From: an uncultured Coriobacteriaceae bacterium
GTDB lineage: Bacteria; Actinomycetota; Coriobacteriia; Coriobacteriales; QAMH01
DNA: 10,801 nucleotides
Reading direction: 5' to 3'
NCBI GenBank assembly: GCA_902796975.1
Contig: CADBRF010000098.1
Span: forward strand, 1-10,801
Made by a program: the position numbers and the translations under genes. Below the pieces are notes generated by a model. That model was given only the letters and a program-made list of their open reading frames with translations, made no database searches and was not told the DNA's origin. Below are positions 1 through 6,186 of this stretch, one piece after another. Position 1 is the first letter of the stretch; each line of letters begins with the position of its first letter.

Positions 1-1420
1 GCTCCGGATGATCCGGCCAGCCCTGCGTGGCAAAGGTCCACAGCTGGCTGGAGAACCAGGTGTCGAGTACGTTCTCGTCCTGGTGCACATGATGGCCGCC
101 GCACGTGGGGCAGGTGTCAGTGTCTTCCATGAGAGCATCCTGCCATCCGCAGTCCTCGCAGTAGAACACGGGGATGCGGTGACCCCACCACAGCTGGCGG
201 GAGATGCACCAGTCCTTCAGGTTGTCCATCCAGGTGGTGTAGGTCTGAACCCAGCGCGCGGGGTGGAAAGTGACTTCCCCGCTCGTGACGGCATCCATTG
301 CAGGCCCCTTGAGCTTGTCAACCGCTACGAACCACTGCTCAGAGAGCCAAGGCTCGAGAGCGGAATCGCACCGGTAGCAGTGCATGACAGAATGCTCGAT
401 TTCCTCGATATGGTCGAGCAGTTCATGCTCCTCGAACCAGGCGACCACGGCTTCGCGGCACTCGTCGCGGTTCATGCCCGAGAACTCGCCGTAGCCATCC
501 ACCACGATGGCATGCTCATCGAAGATGTTGATCTGGGGCAGATCGTGCGCCTCGCCCATAGCAAAGTCATTCGGGTCATGAGCAGGCGTGACTTTCACAA
601 AACCCGTACCGTAGCCGGCATCCACGTGCCAATCGCTGAAGATGGGGATCTCACGGTTGACGATGGGGAGCATGACCGTCTTTCCCACGAACTTCTGCTT
701 GTCTGGGTCGTTGGGGGAAACCGCGACGCCCGTATCTCCGAGCATGGTCTCGGGGCGGGTGGTTGCCACCGTGATGTACTCGATGCCATCGACAGGCTCG
801 GTAAGCGGGTAGCGAAGATACCAGAGATGGCCCTTCTCGTCCTTGTACTCTGCTTCATCATCGGAGATGGCGGTGGTGCAGCTCGGGCACCAGTTGACGA
901 TACGCTTTCCACGGTAGATGAGGCCGTCGTGATACCAGTCGCAGAAGACCTTGCGAACGGCACGCGCGTACTCGGGGCTCATCGTGAACTTCTCATCCTC
1001 GAAGTCCACGGAGCAGCCCATGCGCTTGATCTGCTCGACGATGATGCCACCGTACTGGTGACGCCACTTCTGGCATTCCTCGATGAAGGCATCTCGACCA
1101 ATCTCCAGACGGGAGATGCCCTCGGATTTCAGCTTCTTGTCGACCTTCGTCTGCGTGGCAATGCCGGCGTGGTCGGTGCCCAGAATCCAGCGGGTAGAGT
1201 ATCCGCGCATGCGCGAATAGCGGATGTAGGCATCCTGAATCGTGTCATCGAGGGCATGACCCATGTGAAGCATGCCCGTGACATTGGGTGGTGGGATGAC
1301 AACGGTGCGGTCTCCCAGGCCCTTGCCCTCGGAGCGGCGATAGTATTTTCCCTCAAGCCACTTGTCCAGCATCTGCTCTTCAACAGTGGCAGGATTGTAA
1401 GTCTTGGGCATCTCAGCCAT
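1..1420 (-). CDS. valS: Valine--tRNA ligase, N-terminal 473 codons (runs off left edge)
   Basis: Class Ia aminoacyl-tRNA synthetase that charges tRNA-Val in the cytoplasm and edits mischarged threonine. Reading from the ATG at 1418-1420, I see the HIGH-type ATP motif as HMGH at residues 52-55 (after PPPNVTGM), the GTDHAGIATQ segment near 81-90, a Cys pair NWCPSC near 176-181, the editing-domain entry TTRPETMLGDT near 220-230, the WCISRQLWWGHRIP catalytic strand, and a second zinc-knuckle pattern (CEDC...CPTC) just before LDTWFSS. The KMSKS loop, anticodon-binding domain and C-terminal coiled coil lie beyond the window, so intactness cannot be judged. GGGGG about 8 nt upstream is a plausible ribosome binding site. 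A terminator separates it from clpX, so it probably has its own promoter in 1421-1558, but I could not pick one out. No T-box leader is visible. Confidence 0.97.
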   Translation of the reverse strand, partial: MAEMPKTYNPATVEEQMLDKWLEGKYYRRSEGKGLGDRTVVIPPPNVTGMLHMGHALDDTIQDAYIRYSRMRGYSTRWILGTDHAGIATQTKVDKKLKSEGISRLEIGRDAFIEECQKWRHQYGGIIVEQIKRMGCSVDFEDEKFTMSPEYARAVRKVFCDWYHDGLIYRGKRIVNWCPSCTTAISDDEAEYKDEKGHLWYLRYPLTEPVDGIEYITVATTRPETMLGDTGVAVSPNDPDKQKFVGKTVMLPIVNREIPIFSDWHVDAGYGTGFVKVTPAHDPNDFAMGEAHDLPQINIFDEHAIVVDGYGEFSGMNRDECREAVVAWFEEHELLDHIEEIEHSVMHCYRCDSALEPWLSEQWFVAVDKLKGPAMDAVTSGEVTFHPARWVQTYTTWMDNLKDWCISRQLWWGHRIPVFYCEDCGWQDALMEDTDTCPTCGGHHVHQDENVLDTWFSSQLWTFATQGWPDHPE

Positions 1421-1558
1421 GATAATCCCCCGTATTCGTGAATAAACGTGCTCTTTATCTTACCGCTCAATCTGGGATATACCCATCCTCATCAGGCGAC
1501 CAGCACGAGCGTGGAAACTCCCATGCCCCCTAACGGAGCTCGATTCGGAAGACGACGC

Positions 1559-1607
1559 AAAAAGGCTCGCATGGCCTTGCCCCCAAGAGAGCAGCCACAC
1601 GAGCCTT
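1559..1607 (-). terminator. Rho-independent terminator after clpX
   Basis: On the minus strand AAGGCTCG (1600-1607) pairs with CGAGCCTT (1562-1569). Two G-T wobbles and a TGGC/GCCA segment extend the stem, the loop is about 18 nt, and it ends in five T residues (1559-1563). It lies 25 nt past the clpX stop, so it closes the tig-clpP-clpX unit and isolates valS. Confidence 0.8.
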
Positions 1608-1631
1608 GCAATACCGATATGCAAGAAGAGA

Positions 1632-2951
1632 CTAGGCGGGAAGCGCCTCGGTTTCCTCTTCTGCTTCTTCCTCGCCCTCGTGCAGGAGCACAGGTTCTGC
1701 GTTCTCGCGAACACATTCGGGCGTGACGATGACCTTCGTGATCGTCTCGTCATCCGGAAGCGAGTACATGACGTCCTGGAGGGCGCTCTCGCAAATTGCG
1801 CGGAGGCCGCGTGCACCTGTGCCACGCTCAATGGCAAGCTTAGCAATGGCATGGAGGGCGTCGTCCTGGAACTCCAGCTCCGCACCATCAAACGAGATGA
1901 GACGGTCGTACTGCTTGACCAGCGCGTTTCTCGGTTCGGTAAGAATACGCACCAGGTCGTCCTCGTCGAGCTCTTTGACAGAGGAGATGACGGGGATACG
2001 GCCAACGAACTCGGGAATCATGCCGAACTTGTTAAGGTCTTCGGGAAGCACCTGCGCGAGAAGCTCGTCCGTCTTCTCCTGCTTTGTCTCCGAAAGATCT
2101 GCGTTGAAGCCGATGCCGCGCTTGCCGACACGCTCGCCGATAATCTGGTCGAGTCCCACGAAGGCGCCACCGAATATGAACAGGATATTGGTGGTGTCGA
2201 TATGGATGAGCTCCTGCTGGGGATGCTTGCGCCCGCCTGCGGGAGGAATTGCCGCGTCGGTGCCCTCAATGATTTTGAGCAGCGCCTGCTGGACACCCTC
2301 GCCGGAGACGTCTCTCGTGATGGAGAGGTTCTCCGCCTTGCGGGCGATTTTATCGATCTCGTCGATATAGACGATACCAATCTGAGCTCGGTCGATATCG
2401 TTGTCTGCAGCCGTGATGAGCTTGAGGAGAATGTTCTCCACATCCTCGCCCACATAGCCCGCCTCGGTGAGCGCCGTGGCGTCGGCAATGGCAAACGGAA
2501 CGTCCAGAATGCGCGCGAGAGTCTGCGCAAGCAGCGTCTTGCCACAGCCGGTGGGGCCGAGCAGCAAGATGTTGCTCTTCGCAAGCTCGACATCGCCGTC
2601 TTTGGCGTCGAGCCCTGAGGCGACGCGCTTGTAGTGGTTATAGACCGCCACGGAGAGCGCGCGTTTGGCGCTCTCCTGGCCAATCACATATTCCGAAAGT
2701 TCCGCATGGATGCGGGAGGGCGTAGGCAGGTCTTCAATTGAGATAAGACCCTCTTTCTTGCCCGTCGCATGAGGCAAGCCTCCATCGACCACGGAAGCAT
2801 CTTCGCCGATGATGTCTGCGCACAGGCTCACGCACTCATTGCAGATGTAGACTCCATCGCCTGCTATGAGCTTGTCAACCTGATCTTGCGTCTTTCCGCA
2901 GAACGAGCAGCGAAGAGCACCGCCGTCGAAGCCCTGGGTACCTTGTGCCAT
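1632..2951 (-). CDS. clpX: ATP-dependent Clp protease ATP-binding subunit ClpX
   Basis: Hexameric AAA+ unfoldase that recognises tagged or damaged proteins, unfolds them with ATP and feeds them to ClpP. The 439-residue protein has a full domain set: N-terminal zinc-binding domain with Cys15, Cys18, Cys37 and Cys40; Walker A GPTGCGKT at 132-139; pore loop GYVG at 165-168; Walker B VYIDEID at 194-200; RKH substrate loop at 241-243; the IGF loop that docks on ClpP at 280-282; GRIP arginine at 318; and the sensor-2 GARGLR segment near 379-384. It ends in a short acidic tail. The ATG is preceded by AAAGGA at about 10 nt. clpX starts 27 nt after the clpP stop and is followed by a terminator, so it is the last gene of the unit. 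Nothing looks broken. Confidence 0.98.
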   Translation of the reverse strand: MAQGTQGFDGGALRCSFCGKTQDQVDKLIAGDGVYICNECVSLCADIIGEDASVVDGGLPHATGKKEGLISIEDLPTPSRIHAELSEYVIGQESAKRALSVAVYNHYKRVASGLDAKDGDVELAKSNILLLGPTGCGKTLLAQTLARILDVPFAIADATALTEAGYVGEDVENILLKLITAADNDIDRAQIGIVYIDEIDKIARKAENLSITRDVSGEGVQQALLKIIEGTDAAIPPAGGRKHPQQELIHIDTTNILFIFGGAFVGLDQIIGERVGKRGIGFNADLSETKQEKTDELLAQVLPEDLNKFGMIPEFVGRIPVISSVKELDEDDLVRILTEPRNALVKQYDRLISFDGAELEFQDDALHAIAKLAIERGTGARGLRAICESALQDVMYSLPDDETITKVIVTPECVRENAEPVLLHEGEEEAEEETEALPA

Positions 2952-2978
2952 GTTTTATGAGTCCTTTATTTGCGGTGC

Positions 2979-3614
2979 CTAGTTAGCCTTAATCGCATCA
3001 GCAGCAGCTGCACGAGACATGACGACATCGTCGACCAGGCCATATTCCTTTGCCTCGAGAGGAGACATGAAGTTATCGCGCTCGGTATCTGCCTGAATCT
3101 TCTCGATGGGCTGACCGGTGTGCTTGGAGAGGATGCCGTTCATCTGCTCGCGGCAGAGACGAATCTCTTCGGCCATGATGGCAATATCGGTCTGCTTGCC
3201 CTGGGCGCCACCAGAAGGCTGGTGAATCATGATGCGTGAATTGGGGAGCGCAAGACGCTTGCCAGGAGCGCCAGCGGCGAGAAGCACAGCAGCCATGGAA
3301 GCAGCCATGCCAACGCAGATGGTGCTGACATCGGGCTTGATGAACTGCATGGTGTCGTAGATGCCGAGACCAGCGGTGACAGAGCCACCCGGCGAATTGA
3401 TGTAGAGCGAGATGTCCTTATCGGGATCAGCGCTCTCAAGATGCAGCAGCTCGGCGATGATGACGTTGGCGCTGGCATCCGTGACCTCTTCGCCCAGGAA
3501 AATGACGCGGTCATTGAGCAGGCGAGAGTAGATGTCGAAGCTACGCTCGCCACGGGGAGACTGCTCGATGACGTACGGGATCAGCGGGTCTCTGATGGGT
3601 TCGTAAAGTGCCAT
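2979..3614 (-). CDS. clpP: ATP-dependent Clp protease proteolytic subunit ClpP
   Basis: Serine peptidase that forms the two-ring, 14-subunit proteolytic chamber and degrades proteins delivered by ClpX. The 211-residue product carries the catalytic triad at family spacing: Ser106 in GMAASMAA, His131 in MIHQP, and Asp180 in TERDNFMS (25 and 49 residues apart, as in E. coli ClpP). The N-terminal stretch IPYVIEQSPRGER is typical of the processed pro-region and axial loop. The start ATG has GAAGG about 8 nt upstream. Many actinobacteria carry tandem clpP1-clpP2 here; only one copy is present between tig and clpX. The 72-nt gap to tig contains a strong hairpin listed separately. Cotranscription with clpX is likely. 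Confidence 0.98.
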   Translation of the reverse strand: MALYEPIRDPLIPYVIEQSPRGERSFDIYSRLLNDRVIFLGEEVTDASANVIIAELLHLESADPDKDISLYINSPGGSVTAGLGIYDTMQFIKPDVSTICVGMAASMAAVLLAAGAPGKRLALPNSRIMIHQPSGGAQGKQTDIAIMAEEIRLCREQMNGILSKHTGQPIEKIQADTERDNFMSPLEAKEYGLVDDVVMSRAAAADAIKAN

Positions 3615-3640
3615 GTGAATACCTTCGTTCTCTCAGGTGT

Positions 3641-3667
3641 TGTGCGCGCACGATATATGCGCGCACA
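3641..3667 (-). promoter_or_regulatory. Perfect 10-bp inverted repeat in the tig-clpP spacer
   Basis: TGTGCGCGCA (3641-3650) and TGCGCGCACA (3658-3667) are perfect reverse complements around a 7-nt AT-rich centre. It sits 26 nt upstream of the clpP ATG and 19 nt past the tig stop. There is no T-run on the minus strand after it. It could be an RNA stem-loop (partial terminator or processing site) or a dimeric operator around a weak -10-like TATATC. I do not recognise it as a ClgR, CtsR or HspR site. Confidence 0.6.
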
Positions 3668-3686
3668 TTGACTTGAAAGCCCGATG

Positions 3687-5078
3687 CTACTCGGCAGAGT
3701 TCTCGTCTGCTGCCTCTGCAGCGGGCTCTTCAGCGGCTTCGGGTGCTTCGTCCTCGTTGATGATGACGGGCTCAGTGGACTCCTCCGTGACATTGGCAGT
3801 CTCGAGCAGCCATTCGACAGCCTTGGAGCGGCGAATGCTCTCACGCAGGAAAGCCATGCGACCGTTCTCCTCCCAGTTCTTGCGAATCTGGTCACCGTTC
3901 TCGACAGCCTCGAACTCCTTGTCGATGTCTTCCTCGGTGATCTCCATCTCGCGGGCGGTGAACAGAGCATCGAGAGCAAGGTTCTCGGTTGCGATGTCCT
4001 CTGCCTGCTTGTCGAGATCCTTCTGGAACTGATCGGCCGTGAGGTTGTTCTGCTCGAGGTACTGGTCGAACGTCTTGTTCTCGTTCTGCAGGTTGTAGAA
4101 GAAGTTCCTCAGCAGATCATCGCGGGTGTAGTTGATGTAGGACTGAGGTGCCTTGCCTTCGGCGCGGAGCGCGAGAGCTGCGACGCAGCGGTCTTCCTTG
4201 AGCTGCGGAAGCGCACGAGCCTTGTCAGCGCTGATGACATCGCGGAACTGCTTGCGAATCTCATCTACGCTCTCGACGTTGAGTGCCTTGGCGAACTCTT
4301 CGTCAGACTCCGGAAGCTTCTTCTTGCGAACTTCCTCGACCGTGACCTGAGCGTGGATGGGGCCTTCGCCCATGTAAGCGAAGTCATCGGAATCGCCAGG
4401 TTCGAAATCGAACTCCTTGGTCTCGTCTGCCTTCATGCCAACGATCTGCTCATCGAAAGCCGCGGGCATGATGCCCTGGCCGAGCTCGATGAGACGGGTG
4501 TCGCCTGCGAACTCCTCGATAGGCTCGCCATCCTTGTTGGTGCAGGTGATTGCCATCTTGACGTAGTTACCCATCTCAGCAGGACCGTCGATGGTCTCGA
4601 AGGTGTAGTAGTACTCGCGGAGAGCCTGGAGCTGAGCGTCGATTTCTGCCTCGGATACCTCTGCGGACGGAAGGGTGATATCGACGGGATCGTAGGTGAG
4701 AAGCTCGAGGGTGGGCTTGACTTTACCGAAAACAGTCCAGCTGAACGGCTCGCCAGAAACGAGAACGGAGAGATCCTCGAAATCTGGGTCGTTGATGAAG
4801 ATGATGTCCTTGTCATCGACAGCCTTGGGAGTGACATCCTCGACGATACGCTGGGCGAAATCCTCGAAAACAGCCTTGTGGCCACCGAAGTACTGCTCTA
4901 GCACCTTACGCGGAGCCTTGCCAGGGCGAAAACCAGGGATGCGGTTCTTGCCAAGCTCCTTGAAATAGCCCTTAACATGCTGCTCGACCTCTTCCGGGGT
5001 CAAGGTGATGGTCACCTGGGTCTTGCCATCCTCCTCGCGGATGCTGCTTGTGACTTCCAACGTTCCTCCCAATCTCAT
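3687..5078 (-). CDS. tig: Trigger factor (ribosome-associated chaperone and prolyl isomerase)
   Basis: Binds L23 at the ribosome exit tunnel and shields emerging chains; its FKBP-type central domain has peptidyl-prolyl isomerase activity. The 463-residue protein has the ribosome-binding loop NRIPGFRPGKAPRKVL at about 45-60, with the GFRPGK variant instead of the E. coli GFRKGK. A central FKBP-like region follows (around 150-240, containing GQGIMPAAFDEQIVGMKADE), then a helical C-terminal arm and a long Glu/Ala-rich tail. The frame stays open upstream to 5237 through the tRNA-Leu gene, but that part is not tig. I chose the ATG at 5076-5078, with GGGAGG 7 nt upstream. A TTG at 5058-5060 with its own GGGAGG is a real alternative: it gives 457 residues starting MEVTSS, closer to the usual N-terminus. 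It leads the clpP-clpX unit. Confidence 0.95.
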   Translation of the reverse strand: MRLGGTLEVTSSIREEDGKTQVTITLTPEEVEQHVKGYFKELGKNRIPGFRPGKAPRKVLEQYFGGHKAVFEDFAQRIVEDVTPKAVDDKDIIFINDPDFEDLSVLVSGEPFSWTVFGKVKPTLELLTYDPVDITLPSAEVSEAEIDAQLQALREYYYTFETIDGPAEMGNYVKMAITCTNKDGEPIEEFAGDTRLIELGQGIMPAAFDEQIVGMKADETKEFDFEPGDSDDFAYMGEGPIHAQVTVEEVRKKKLPESDEEFAKALNVESVDEIRKQFRDVISADKARALPQLKEDRCVAALALRAEGKAPQSYINYTRDDLLRNFFYNLQNENKTFDQYLEQNNLTADQFQKDLDKQAEDIATENLALDALFTAREMEITEEDIDKEFEAVENGDQIRKNWEENGRMAFLRESIRRSKAVEWLLETANVTEESTEPVIINEDEAPEAAEEPAAEAADENSAE

Positions 5079-5080
5079 CG

Positions 5081-5099
5081 GCGTCCCTCCCAGGGACGC
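5081..5099 (-). other. GC-rich stem-loop over the tig Shine-Dalgarno
   Basis: GCGTCCCT (5081-5088) and AGGGACGC (5092-5099) form a perfect 8-bp stem with a 3-nt loop directly before the tig ATG. On the mRNA the loop and 3' strand contain the GGGAGGG that would be the ribosome binding site for that ATG. Confidence 0.6.
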
Positions 5100-5106
5100 T
5101 GCCTCA

Positions 5107-5122
5107 CGACGACCTGTCGTCG
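5107..5122 (-). other. Short stem-loop between tRNA-Leu and tig
   Basis: CGACGA (5107-5112) pairs with TCGTCG (5117-5122) around a 4-nt loop, 13 nt past the tRNA CCA end. It forms a tandem with the hairpin at 5081-5099. With no T-run it is not a classic terminator; a tRNA 3' processing or readthrough element is possible. Confidence 0.4.
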
Positions 5123-5134
5123 CGTCTTGTACGG

Positions 5135-5219
5135 TGGTGCGGGCGAGAGGACTCGAACCTCCACGGGTTGCCCCACTGGAACCTAAATCCAGCGCGTCTG
5201 CCTGTTCCGCCACGCCCGC
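5135..5219 (-). tRNA. tRNA-Leu (anticodon UAG)
   Basis: An 85-nt class II tRNA decoding CUA and related leucine codons. The acceptor strands GCGGGCG and CGCCCGC pair perfectly. The anticodon arm is CTGGA / TTTAGGT / TCCAG, giving anticodon TAG (5183-5185 on the complement). A long variable arm (GGG-GCAA-CCC) marks it as Leu type, the T-loop is TTCGAGT, and ACCA at 5135-5138 shows that CCA is encoded. It lies 56 nt upstream of the tig ATG in the same orientation, so tig may be transcribed through it. Confidence 0.97.
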
Positions 5220-5258
5220 AATGTGCACGTACCCCACACTCGCGAAGCGCCACGCTGA

Positions 5259-5264
5259 ATTGTA
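5259..5264 (-). promoter_or_regulatory. Candidate -10 element for tRNA-Leu (and perhaps tig)
   Basis: TACAAT on the minus strand, about 40 nt before the tRNA 5' end, matches five of six bases of the TATAAT consensus. I could not find a convincing -35 at 16-18 nt, so this is tentative. Confidence 0.35.
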
Positions 5265-5388
5265 GCGCAGTTATTTGGGCACATGCGTTCTGTAGCATAC
5301 CCGTTAACAAATCGAGGGCTGCAGAGAACCTTTCCCCAGCCGTTCGGACGGGCAGCTAATTGCGCCGAGCTGTCTATTTGTTTGAGAT

Positions 5389-5410
5389 GCCGCGCAAGTG
5401 TATGCGCAGC
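5389..5410 (-). terminator. U-less stem-loop right after the DUF47 gene
   Basis: GCTGCGCA pairs with TGCGCGGC on the minus strand (8 bp including one wobble) around a 6-nt loop, 3 nt past the stop codon. No T-run follows. It may be a tail-less terminator or an mRNA 3'-end stabiliser. The rest of the 194-bp gap up to the tRNA shows no gene. Confidence 0.4.
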
Positions 5411-5413
5411 GCG

Positions 5414-6085
5414 CTAGGCATTCTTCATAATGACGAGACCCATAGTATCGGAAACATGCTCGCAGGCATCGCAACATTTCTCGAGCGCGTTAAGTACGCC
5501 GCTCACGCCGAAAGCCGTTAACGCCTCGTCATAATCGTGAGATTCCTTGGCACGCACATATGCATCGTGCATCGACGTGATATAGACGCGATCGCCCTCG
5601 TCTTCGATATCATTGATCTTCACGATGCGTTCGCGAATGCTCTCCGACTTTTTGAAGTAGGTGAACTTCTGGCATGCCATGTTCAAGGCTTCAACCGCGC
5701 GTTTCACGACATCCATCATCTGGACAAAGCTGTCCGGGATGGTCGTAATGTTGTACATGAACATACGCTGCAGCACGTCGTCCACGTCATCGACAACAGA
5801 GTCGAGCTCGCCAACGAGAAGAAGGATATCTTCTCGGTCTATCGGCGTCACAAACTCCGTGGCGAGATTCGTATAGACCTCATGGACGATTTCGTCGGAC
5901 TCTTCCTCAATCTTGTGGAGCTCTTGGAATTTCTGAAGGAGGCCATCCCCATCAACAGATCCTCCTTCTTCACACAACTTGCACTGGTCCCTGAAATAGG
6001 CGTCGACCTCGCGCACATAGCGAACTCCGCAGTCGCTTATGTCGACAAAACACTGGAAATAATCGAATCTCTTTTTACGTGGCAC
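5414..6085 (-). CDS. DUF47 / PhoU-like family protein
   Basis: An all-helical, PhoU-related protein of the DUF47 (PhoU_div) family. Members often sit beside Pit-type phosphate transporters and are thought to regulate phosphate transport; no transporter is next to it here, so the substrate is unknown. The 223-residue length fits. Family-like acidic metal-binding repeats are visible: HKIEEESDEIVHE near 57-69, TPIDREDILLL at 80-90, INDIEDEGDRVY at 157-168, and an LEKxxDxCEHVSD stretch at 201-213. I chose the GTG at 6083-6085 because AGGAGA lies 7 nt upstream and MPRKKRFDYF is a family-like N-terminus. A longer frame to 6166 has no good site. It is unusually Cys-rich (residues 12, 19, 35, 38, 138, 204, 205, 208). 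It is divergent from dinB. Confidence 0.88.
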   Translation of the reverse strand: MPRKKRFDYFQCFVDISDCGVRYVREVDAYFRDQCKLCEEGGSVDGDGLLQKFQELHKIEEESDEIVHEVYTNLATEFVTPIDREDILLLVGELDSVVDDVDDVLQRMFMYNITTIPDSFVQMMDVVKRAVEALNMACQKFTYFKKSESIRERIVKINDIEDEGDRVYITSMHDAYVRAKESHDYDEALTAFGVSGVLNALEKCCDACEHVSDTMGLVIMKNA

Positions 6086-6139
6086 GGCAACTCTCCTGAC
6101 CTGGTTCAGCGATTTACCTTGTGGTACGCACTTTCTAGT

Positions 6140-6145
6140 ATTGTA
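6140..6145 (-). promoter_or_regulatory. Candidate -10 element for the DUF47 gene
   Basis: TACAAT on the minus strand, 54 nt before the GTG start. The preceding GT matches the context of the candidate upstream of the flavin-reductase gene. No clear -35 is visible. Confidence 0.35.
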
Positions 6146-6180
6146 ACGCGGAGACCATAATTCCACCCAGATACATCCTA

Positions 6181-6186
6181 TAGAAT
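6181..6186 (+). promoter_or_regulatory. Candidate -10 element for dinB
   Basis: TAGAAT matches five of six bases of TATAAT. It ends 6 nt before an ATG at 6193-6195, the distance expected if transcription begins on that ATG. There is no Shine-Dalgarno before any of the dinB start candidates, which favours a leaderless mRNA. No -35 is recognisable. Confidence 0.35.

Noticed and set aside
8..1441. Open frame of 477 codons on the plus strand
   Set aside because: It is the antisense shadow of valS, whose protein is clearly conserved on the minus strand; the plus product shows no family features.
1421..1558. T-box leader before valS
   Set aside because: No AGGGTGG-type T-box sequence and no second terminator/antiterminator pair; the only terminator nearby belongs to clpX.
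1460..2005. Minus-strand frame of 181 codons overlapping the end of clpX
   Set aside because: It is an out-of-frame shadow of clpX plus the terminator region, rich in Ser and Arg, with no ribosome binding site.
3615..3686. CtsR or HspR site before clpP
   Set aside because: Only one AGTCAA-like half is present, without the tandem or inverted partner at the required spacing.
3684..4901. Open frame of 405 codons on the plus strand
   Set aside because: Antisense to tig; Leu/Val/Asp-rich composition is what the complement of tig codons gives. The same applies to the 312-codon frame opposite clpX.
5079..5237. N-terminal extension of trigger factor
   Set aside because: This stretch is the tRNA-Leu gene and its spacer; the encoded residues are not trigger factor-like.
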